A DNA stretch of 38,481 nucleotides, taken from positions 1 to 38,481 of the forward strand of contig CAMDKS010000029.1 of assembly GCA_945900755.1 (NCBI GenBank), in the 5' to 3' direction. The notes beneath the pieces were generated by a model that saw only the letters and a list, made by a program, of their open reading frames with translations, did not search any database and was not told the DNA's origin. Shown here one piece after another: positions 6,773-13,504 of this stretch. The DNA is from Bdellovibrio sp. ZAP7. GTDB lineage: Bacteria > Bdellovibrionota_B > Oligoflexia > Oligoflexales > RGVZ01. A program made the translations under genes and the position numbers. Positions within the stretch are counted from its first letter, which is position 1. Each line of letters starts with the position of its first letter.

Positions 6773-9360
6773 CCAACAGCCATAGCATCACGTCACGTAC
6801 CCACCTCTGGTGCGGTAAAAAAATTGCAAACGACCAGTTACAACCAAGTTTTGATGGCCTCCGAAAAGACGTCGAGCGTGCCATGGATCACGGTCTTGAC
6901 ATTGAGACGGTGCTAAGAAGCTGTGAGGCACTGGCTCAAGAAATATTTGACCAAGCCCCGACGGTTTTGCCCCTACGCAAAGCCCTTCAAGAGGCGATCG
7001 GCGACGAAGCGGATGGGGGTCTCAATGAAATTGCGGCTTTTCTTCGACGATCTTCTCTTGAACAAAAACTGCTGAGGGAGCTTGGAACCTTAGATCCGTT
7101 TACTCCTCGGCGGTACGACTACCATCACCCAAGGTTTGAGTCTTGGGCACCACTAGGACTACTTGTGCATATTGCTCCGGGCAATTCGTTTGCTGTCGGC
7201 ATTTTGAGTGTCGTCGAGGGATTATTGGCTGGTAACGTCAACGTGCTAAAGCTAAGTTCTGCGGATTCAGAGTTTCCGATGCTATTTTTGAGTCGTCTTG
7301 CTGAAATAGATTCTACCAATCAGCTGGGCCAATATATTTTTGCGGTACGAATTTCAAGTGGTGAAACGGCCTTGATGACGCGACTACTCAGTGAGGCCAC
7401 AGGGGTCGCAGCCTGGGGCGGCGAAGAGGCCATTGCGTCCATAAAGAAAATGGCACCAGCCAATGCGAGGGTGATTGATTGGGGGCACCGCCTAAGTTTT
7501 TCCTATGTGAGTGAAGGTGTTTTAGATAAAAATTATACTGAGGTCATTCAGGCGATTGTTCGCGACGTTTGCCTCTTGGAACAACAAGCCTGCTCAAGTC
7601 CGCAATGTGTATACGTTGATTTGCCTGCGACTGATCCGAAATTTAATCAGTTTGCAGACCAACTAGCAAAAGAACTGAAGCTAGAATCTTCGAGACACGG
7701 CAGACCCGAGGTTGATGGGGCACAGGCTGCAGAGATTTCGATGGTAACCGCCGTCCAAAGATCAGAATCTGCGATGGGTTTAGGTCGAGTGATCGAGGCC
7801 GACGATCAATCTTGGCGTGTATTGGTTGACACAAGAAGTGCGTTGCGAGCCTCACCACTGTACAGATCGGTGTGGGTCAAGCCTTTGCCAAAAAGCCTTA
7901 TTTTTCAGACTCTATGGCCGATGCGAGAATTTTTGCAAACGGCTGGTGTGGCTTGCCTCTCGTCAGAGATAGCAGATTTGTCGGCTAAAATGGTCAGTGC
8001 TGGTGTGTTGCGCGTGACGGAAGTAGGGGAAATGCTAGGAAGCTACGACGGGGAGCCTCACGACGGCGTTTATGCTCTGACTCGTTATGCGAGAAGAATT
8101 AGTTATCAATTGCCCAAAATCGGTGGGCGATTTGTGAGTTTTAGTGATCTTAAGGCCTCTGACATTCCGCCACCGTGGAATACTGCAAAGCTGCGGCCTG
8201 CGATCATGGGGAAAGAAGAGTTCCAGGCACAAGAGATTGAGGCGAAGGATTCAGAACTATTCTTCAAAAGTGGGGGGAGTTCTGGCGAACCAAAAATCTC
8301 GGTATTCACCTATCGGGACTACCATACGCAGATGCAGCTTGCAGGTGAAGGGCTCATTGCCGCTGGCTTTGAGCCGACTAGGGACAGATGTATGAATCTG
8401 TTTTTTGGTGGCGGACTATACGGAGGATTTTTAAGTTTCTTCACAATACTCGAGCACTTGCGAGCCGTACAATTTCCTATGTCGGCCCACATGGACCTTG
8501 GTTTTGTCGTAGATATTATTTTAAAGTATAACGTAAACACAGTGCTTGGAATGCCGTCCTACTTAATGCAGCTTTTTCACGCACCCGAAAATTACGAGCG
8601 ACTAAAGAAGCATAAAGTTGTGAAAAAAATCCTGTTCGGTGGTGAGCATTTTAGCGTGCAACAACGAGACCTGTTCAAGCGAGAGTTTGGTGTCGAACTC
8701 ATTCGCTCAGCCACATACGGTAGCGTGGACTCTGGGCCGATGGGGTATCAATGCAGCGAGTGTGAGGGGACGGTTCACCATCTTCATCATCGTCTACAGA
8801 TGCTAGAGATTCTACAACTGGACGAAGATAAGCCGGTGGCGTTTACCAAGTCGACTAGTGGCGTGGGGCGACTTGTTTTTACATCCCTGGCTCGTCACGG
8901 TCAAAAACTGCATCGCTATGACATTGGAGACCTGGGGCGGTGGGTTGCTGGGGATTGTGCCTGTGGCCGAGTGGCTCCCCGATTCGAGCTAATGGGTCGA
9001 TCAGGAGATGTGTTTAGAGCGGGAGGTGCTTTCTTTAACTTCCAGAAAATCGCAAATATCATCCGAGACTCTTCCCATTACACAGGCGAGCTACAAGTTA
9101 TTATTGATGCAACCACGCCGAAAGGTAGCCAAAACAACCTCACTTGTGATCGTCTAAGGATTGTTGTCGATCCAAGTGCCGGAAGCCTTTTGTCCGACAT
9201 TCAAAAAATGCTCTTAGATCAATATACTGATCTCCATGAGTTGGTCCTCGTGGAGCATTCCATGATTTTGGAAGTCATCGTTTCCGAAATTAAGGATTTT
9301 AAACGCACCCTTGGTAGCGGAAAGCTTCTAAGGGTCATAGACGACAGGACTTCACGGTAG
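6769..9360 (+). CDS. LuxC acyl-CoA reductase fused to a PaaK-like adenylate-forming domain
   Basis: The protein has 863 residues, while LuxC alone is about 480. Residues 1-450 are a LuxC aldehyde-dehydrogenase-fold reductase: the nucleotide-binding region contains APGNSFAVG and GNVNVLKLSS, and the catalytic cysteine is Cys275 in LEQQACSSPQ. LuxC takes an acyl thioester and reduces it with NADPH to an aldehyde. Residues 490-863 form a second enzyme of the phenylacetate-CoA ligase (PaaK)-like, AMP-forming family, with the motif SGGSSGEPK at 501-509, YGSVDSGPMGY, CACGRVAPRFELMGR, and a C-terminal GSGKLLRVIDDR carrying the usual lysine. The frame is continuous with no sign of a sequencing frameshift. 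Its start overlaps the LuxE stop by 4 bases. A fusion of reductase and ligase suggests that activation and reduction happen in one polypeptide. Confidence 0.85.
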   Translation: MTNSHSITSRTHLWCGKKIANDQLQPSFDGLRKDVERAMDHGLDIETVLRSCEALAQEIFDQAPTVLPLRKALQEAIGDEADGGLNEIAAFLRRSSLEQKLLRELGTLDPFTPRRYDYHHPRFESWAPLGLLVHIAPGNSFAVGILSVVEGLLAGNVNVLKLSSADSEFPMLFLSRLAEIDSTNQLGQYIFAVRISSGETALMTRLLSEATGVAAWGGEEAIASIKKMAPANARVIDWGHRLSFSYVSEGVLDKNYTEVIQAIVRDVCLLEQQACSSPQCVYVDLPATDPKFNQFADQLAKELKLESSRHGRPEVDGAQAAEISMVTAVQRSESAMGLGRVIEADDQSWRVLVDTRSALRASPLYRSVWVKPLPKSLIFQTLWPMREFLQTAGVACLSSEIADLSAKMVSAGVLRVTEVGEMLGSYDGEPHDGVYALTRYARRISYQLPKIGGRFVSFSDLKASDIPPPWNTAKLRPAIMGKEEFQAQEIEAKDSELFFKSGGSSGEPKISVFTYRDYHTQMQLAGEGLIAAGFEPTRDRCMNLFFGGGLYGGFLSFFTILEHLRAVQFPMSAHMDLGFVVDIILKYNVNTVLGMPSYLMQLFHAPENYERLKKHKVVKKILFGGEHFSVQQRDLFKREFGVELIRSATYGSVDSGPMGYQCSECEGTVHHLHHRLQMLEILQLDEDKPVAFTKSTSGVGRLVFTSLARHGQKLHRYDIGDLGRWVAGDCACGRVAPRFELMGRSGDVFRAGGAFFNFQKIANIIRDSSHYTGELQVIIDATTPKGSQNNLTCDRLRIVVDPSAGSLLSDIQKMLLDQYTDLHELVLVEHSMILEVIVSEIKDFKRTLGSGKLLRVIDDRTSR

Positions 9361-9404
9361 AGGCCAGAGCTATGTGTTACTGAATGACAAGGAGAATCCA
9401 ACTT

Positions 9405-10706
9405 ATGCCTCATAGAGTATCCAAAATTTACACCTTAAATGAACTCGTGAACGTTGCGACATCAAAGTCCCCCTACTACAAAGACCTCTACCGCAACGTA
9501 GTCACAAGTTTGGACTCAACTCCCATTGAGCTTGCGAGTCTGCCCATCGTCGACCAAAAGGAATTTTGGGCTGCGAATACTATGGACAATAATAGACTTC
9601 TTACAGACGATACAAATGACGGAATCGTTTTTCGCAGTGGCGGCACCACCGGGTCTCCAAAATTTTCAATCTTTACTCGGCAAGAATGGAATACGTTTAC
9701 TGAGATCTTTGGTGATGGAATGGCCGCAGGCGGACTGACTGCCGGTGAAAAGATTGCAAATTATTTCTATGGTGGAGGACTCTACGCATCCTTCCTCTTT
9801 ATCTACAAATCTCTTGAGTATGCGTCAGTCCCAACCGTCCAGTATCCCATAGCCGGAGGTACCGACCCGCTTGAGGCGTTAAAAATGATGCAAGATTTCA
9901 ATGTCGGCACCATGGCTGGTGTACCCACGGGCCTCATGACGTTGGGCCAAACATATCTTGCACACAAAAATGAATTGCCAAATCTTAACATTAATCGCCT
10001 TTTATTTGGAGGAGAATCCCTACAAGCCGATCAGCGAAGATTACTGAGCGAAATTTTTCCAGGGGTCAAAATCGTATCCATCGGTTATGCGAGTGTAGAT
10101 GCTGGGCTCCTTGGTTATGCAGACCCCACCTGTGAGATTGATCAGCACCGAGTGTTTGGAGATTCCACTATGATTGAAATTGTCGATCACGAAACCGAGG
10201 CTGTGATTCACGACGTCCGTAAGCGTGGCCGAGTTTTAGTTACAAACCTCACCAGGACTCTCATGCCGATTATTCGCTACCCCGCAGGCGACGTGGCCGA
10301 GTGGGTGGATGATCCTCGCACGACCAAAAACCCCCGTTTTAAATTGCTGGGGCGTGGAGAAGAGGCTGCCCGCGTGGGGCCAGTATCTCTCTATTTTGAT
10401 GACTTAGACCTTGTGATTTCTCCCTACAAGCAGCAGCTCAGCATCAGTGGCTTCCAAATGGAAATTTATCATCGTGAGGAGCGTGACGGTCTTATTTTGA
10501 GAATTGCGGTCCCAAATCCTGAGAGCATTACGAAAGCAGATACCACCAAAATATTGGATGGGTTGTTTGTACAGCGTCCCATGCTCCGTGACTGGGTAGC
10601 AACAAAAAAAGTCCATGCCACAACCATCCAATGGGTGCATCAGGATCAACTGCTTACCAACTCCAGAACTGGGAAAATGCGGCGAATCGTAGATCTGAGA
10701 TTCTAA
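9405..10706 (+). CDS. PaaK-like AMP-forming ligase, paralogue of the upstream fused domain
   Basis: The protein has 433 residues from the ATG at 9405, with AAGGAGA ending 9 bases upstream. An earlier in-frame ATG at 9384 would put that ribosome binding site inside the coding region. The motifs follow the PaaK/adenylate-forming pattern: FRSGGTTGSPKFS at residues 77-89, YFYGGGLYASF, LLFGGES near 205, GYASVDAGLLGY near 235, and SRTGKMRRIVDLRF at the very C-terminus with the conserved lysine. Its block order mirrors the C-terminal half of the LuxC fusion, so one probably arose by duplication of the other. It lacks the CxCGR cluster of the fused copy. A likely role is activation of a carboxylic acid to an acyl-adenylate or thioester for this operon; the substrate is unknown. 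It ends one base from the convergent ATPase gene. Confidence 0.8.
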   Translation: MPHRVSKIYTLNELVNVATSKSPYYKDLYRNVVTSLDSTPIELASLPIVDQKEFWAANTMDNNRLLTDDTNDGIVFRSGGTTGSPKFSIFTRQEWNTFTEIFGDGMAAGGLTAGEKIANYFYGGGLYASFLFIYKSLEYASVPTVQYPIAGGTDPLEALKMMQDFNVGTMAGVPTGLMTLGQTYLAHKNELPNLNINRLLFGGESLQADQRRLLSEIFPGVKIVSIGYASVDAGLLGYADPTCEIDQHRVFGDSTMIEIVDHETEAVIHDVRKRGRVLVTNLTRTLMPIIRYPAGDVAEWVDDPRTTKNPRFKLLGRGEEAARVGPVSLYFDDLDLVISPYKQQLSISGFQMEIYHREERDGLILRIAVPNPESITKADTTKILDGLFVQRPMLRDWVATKKVHATTIQWVHQDQLLTNSRTGKMRRIVDLRF

Positions 10707-10707
10707 T

Positions 10708-12144
10708 TTAGGGCGATTTGAACATATCGTCCAGAGTTATGACATGCTGAAAGACTTCCTTGAAATGTTCGTTGTCCAAGACTCCATTTGCAGAAATTAA
10801 GAGTGGAATACATGCCTTGCGGGTTTTAGTCATCGTCTCAAATATAGCAAGACGGACTTTTTGATTTTGGACGAATTTTTTGTCGATAATCAGAGGCTTT
10901 CTCGTGAATTTCACTTCGCATAGATTGATAACATGATCAGCTCTATCAATGAGCAGGTCAATTTCAACGCCAGGCTGATCTTTGTCGGGATCTGCCTGGC
11001 GTTGCCATTTTGAAATGGTCGAGCTGATACCATTGATTCCCAAAGCACGCAGCAATTGCTCGCTGTGTTTTTCACAAAACCATTCAAAACCATAGCCCGC
11101 CCAAGATGCCCAAGAAGGTGACGATTGCAGCGATATCCAATAGTTTTTGCCGACTTTTTTGTTTTTTATGGGCTCGATCCATTTCAAAAAAAACAAGGAA
11201 AACTCATCTGTAATCCTGCAAAAGCTCTCTCTTTTTCTATAACCAAACGGCACATAATTTTTAATAAATCCTGACGCCTCTAGTTCTGCAAGGGTATCCT
11301 GCAAGGTTCCATCGGCCATTTTTAAAGACGCTTTGAGGTCTTTTCTCATAACGCCATGGCGAGATTTTGCCAAATATTTCATAATAGCATAATGAAACTT
11401 TGAATGATCGAACAAGGCCTCAAATAGTCGGTCGTATTCTTGCCTCAAAGGTGCCGCGTCTTGAAACATGAGCTGATCGATGTTCTGAGCAACAGACAAA
11501 CCACTCTTCAGTAGGTCGAGATATTGTGGGACACCACCAGTGGCCAGGTAGAGTTCCACCAGTTGAAAGAGAGGGTATTTGATTTTTTTCTTATCAAGGA
11601 ATTGTCTGGTTTCATAGAGATCAAATGGCTGTAGATGAATGGTGTCAGTGAGTCTATTGTAAAGCCCGCCTTTGGCATTAATGACTTTACGTATCATCCA
11701 TGATGCAGAGCTACCACAAACGATCAATATCACATTTGGTAGTTTTGACCAGTGAGCGTTCCACGCATGATCTAGGGCGTTGAGACAGCTCTGACCCAAC
11801 CAGGGCAACTCATCAAAAAAAAGGATTTGCTTACCGTGTTTACATTCGGTGGTTAACTGGCGTGTCAGAACGGCTAATGCCTCTTGCCAAGACGGCGGGG
11901 TGGATCCGGCGGCGTTACGGAGATAGGTCGCTCCATAACTTTGACTAAAATTGAGCAATTGCTCAGAGGTACTAGCACCTTTTTGCCCCACGAGTTCAAA
12001 AAATTTTCCCTTAGTCGAGAAGAATTCTCGGACCAAAAAGGTTTTTCCCACTCTCCTGCGGCCCCAAATGGCCATAAAACGCGGAGCTTCCTGATCACAA
12101 ATCTTCTGGAAGGCCTCTATTTCTTTTTTTCGACCAACAATCAA
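10708..12144 (-). CDS. DUF234/archaeal-type AAA ATPase with C-terminal nuclease-like domain
   Basis: The protein has 478 residues. The N-terminal P-loop ATPase shows Walker A GRRRVGKT at residues 28-35 and Walker B ILFFDELPW with Asp111 and Glu112. A winged-helix-like segment follows around 255-300. The C-terminal part (about 340-478) has a PD-(D/E)xK-like pattern, Asp396 in GVEIDLLID and Glu410/Lys412 in LCEVKF, as in the DUF234 tail of these ATPases. Members are widespread in archaea and patchy in bacteria, and are often horizontally acquired; their cellular role is not settled. The start is TTG at 12144 with AAGGAG seven bases upstream. It is a monocistronic gene whose promoter is surrounded by four operator-like repeats, which suggests tight regulation, possibly by itself. 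Confidence 0.8.
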   Translation of the reverse strand: MIVGRKKEIEAFQKICDQEAPRFMAIWGRRRVGKTFLVREFFSTKGKFFELVGQKGASTSEQLLNFSQSYGATYLRNAAGSTPPSWQEALAVLTRQLTTECKHGKQILFFDELPWLGQSCLNALDHAWNAHWSKLPNVILIVCGSSASWMIRKVINAKGGLYNRLTDTIHLQPFDLYETRQFLDKKKIKYPLFQLVELYLATGGVPQYLDLLKSGLSVAQNIDQLMFQDAAPLRQEYDRLFEALFDHSKFHYAIMKYLAKSRHGVMRKDLKASLKMADGTLQDTLAELEASGFIKNYVPFGYRKRESFCRITDEFSLFFLKWIEPIKNKKVGKNYWISLQSSPSWASWAGYGFEWFCEKHSEQLLRALGINGISSTISKWQRQADPDKDQPGVEIDLLIDRADHVINLCEVKFTRKPLIIDKKFVQNQKVRLAIFETMTKTRKACIPLLISANGVLDNEHFKEVFQHVITLDDMFKSP

Positions 12145-12170
12145 ATTCTAACTCCTTAACCAAAAAGTAC

Positions 12171-12258
12171 TGATTTATCTACTAATTTAAGCATAGATAA
12201 ATCACACATCTAAGTCAAGTAGAGTGATTTATCTATGTAAAAGAGTATAGATAAATCA
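12171..12258. repeat. Two 11+11-bp inverted repeats (four copies of TGATTTATCTA)
   Basis: The 11-mer TGATTTATCTA or its reverse complement TAGATAAATCA occurs four times, at 12171-12181 (+), 12194-12204 (-), 12225-12235 (+) and 12248-12258 (-). This makes two perfect palindromic pairs, each with a 12-base spacer, offset by 54 bases (about five helical turns). The pairs flank the -35 and overlap the -10 of the ATPase promoter, so they are best explained as binding sites for a dimeric regulator. The repeats do not extend into either gene. Confidence 0.8.
12190..12218 (-). promoter_or_regulatory. Promoter of the DUF234 ATPase gene
   Basis: On the minus strand, TTGACT (12218-12213) and TATGCT (12195-12190) are separated by 17 bases, close to the sigma70 consensus. 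The -10 shares two bases with one operator half-site (12194-12204). The -35 lies between the two palindromes, and a third half-site falls in the early transcribed region. This geometry predicts repression by the protein that binds the repeats. Confidence 0.6.
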
Positions 12259-12430
12259 GACTTATGGGCGTACTACGCATCTCCATATCCTTTTCCGCTG
12301 ATTATGGGCGTTTTTCGTCGAATATTCCGATGAGCAAAGGCACTTTTTCTGATATAGTCTGCAGTGTAGAATACTCGGCGCCTATTATTGAGTTGCTAAA
12401 TTTCTTAGACCGAAAGCGAAACCAATTTTT

Positions 12431-13474
12431 TTGAGTCATTATTTCGACCATCTTCACGATTTTGAAACAGGCCGCCTGCGGATTGTAGATCTTCGTAGCC
12501 CAGGGGAATTTAATCTTGGGGCGATGCCTCACGCGGTTAACATCCCATTATTTACCAACGAGGAGCGCGCTGCGGTCGGGACCACCTACAAACAAGTAGG
12601 AAAACAGGAGGCCATGGAGCAGGGGCTCGAAATGGTGGCTACAAAAATTGAGGTATTTCTCGACCAGCTTATGGCGTTAGCTGGGACTGACAAACGCATC
12701 GTTGTCCACTGCTGGCGAGGAGGCATGCGTAGTGGCTCAGTCGCTAAATTATTGAAAGCGGTAGGCTTAACTCCCATTTTATTGACGGGTGGCTACAAGT
12801 CCTTTCGTAATGAGGTTCTTGCCCATATCGACCAGCTGAGCGAGCATCCACTGCTGGTTTTGAATGGGCGTACAGGTTCAGGAAAAACAGAGTGCATTCG
12901 CCACCTCGTAAAAAACGGCGCCGCCGCCATAGACTTTGAAGGCATTGCCTGTCACCGAGGAAGTGCCATTGGCGACATGAATATTGGCAAACCACAGCCG
13001 ACGCAACAAAACTTTGAAAATCAGCTCGCAGCGGCCTACTATCCTCTGCAGAAAGTTAAAAGAATCATTGTTGAAGTTGAACAGGATATCGGTTCAATCC
13101 GTTTGCCGCCAAAGCTCAGGCGTCATATTCAGGCCTCTGACATGGTACTTTTGGAAAGAACACTGGAAGAAAGAATTTCTCACCTTCAGAAGGAATACGC
13201 CTTAGAATGGGGAGAACGTGAAGATGTTTTGTTCGAGGAGCGCATGCAGCTTCTCAAAAAGCATATTCAGGGGCCCATTCACGGTCAAATTCTCGAGCAC
13301 GTTAGGCTTCGGAAATTTCCAGAGGCCATTACCCTATTGCTGCATCACCGTTATGACAGATGTTATGACAAAAGCATTGCGCGACAACAGAGTCAATTTA
13401 AAGCGTCGATTCAAATGTCCATGAACTTAGATGTAGTCTGCCAACGATTACTTCAACTGGCAGCGGTCGACTAG
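12431..13474 (+). CDS. mnmH: tRNA 2-selenouridine synthase
   Basis: MnmH (SelU, YbbB) replaces sulfur with selenium in the 2-thiouridine at the wobble position of tRNAs for Lys, Glu and Gln, through a geranylated intermediate and using selenophosphate. The 347-residue protein has a rhodanese domain (residues 1-125) with the catalytic Cys94 in VVHCWRGGMRS. A P-loop ATPase-like domain follows (GRTGSGKT at 146-153, then the family-typical DFEGIACHRGSAIG). Length and motifs match the family. The only start in the open frame is TTG at 12431. Its ribosome binding site is poor and a stop lies at 12389, so a start before 12431 would need a non-standard codon. The selenophosphate donor gene selD is 5 kb away in the same window, supporting a working selenouridine pathway. 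Confidence 0.9.
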   Translation: MSHYFDHLHDFETGRLRIVDLRSPGEFNLGAMPHAVNIPLFTNEERAAVGTTYKQVGKQEAMEQGLEMVATKIEVFLDQLMALAGTDKRIVVHCWRGGMRSGSVAKLLKAVGLTPILLTGGYKSFRNEVLAHIDQLSEHPLLVLNGRTGSGKTECIRHLVKNGAAAIDFEGIACHRGSAIGDMNIGKPQPTQQNFENQLAAAYYPLQKVKRIIVEVEQDIGSIRLPPKLRRHIQASDMVLLERTLEERISHLQKEYALEWGEREDVLFEERMQLLKKHIQGPIHGQILEHVRLRKFPEAITLLLHHRYDRCYDKSIARQQSQFKASIQMSMNLDVVCQRLLQLAAVD

Positions 13475-13504
13475 ACGCATAAAATCTGAGAAAAACAACC
13501 GAAT

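Noticed and set aside
3152..10706. True bioluminescence (lux) operon
   Set aside because: No luciferase subunits (luxA, luxB), luxD or flavin reductase (luxG) are present; only the acid-activation and reductase parts resemble lux.
12171..12258. CRISPR array
   Set aside because: The repeats are only 11 bp, alternate in orientation and have 12-20 base spacers; they fit operators, not a CRISPR.
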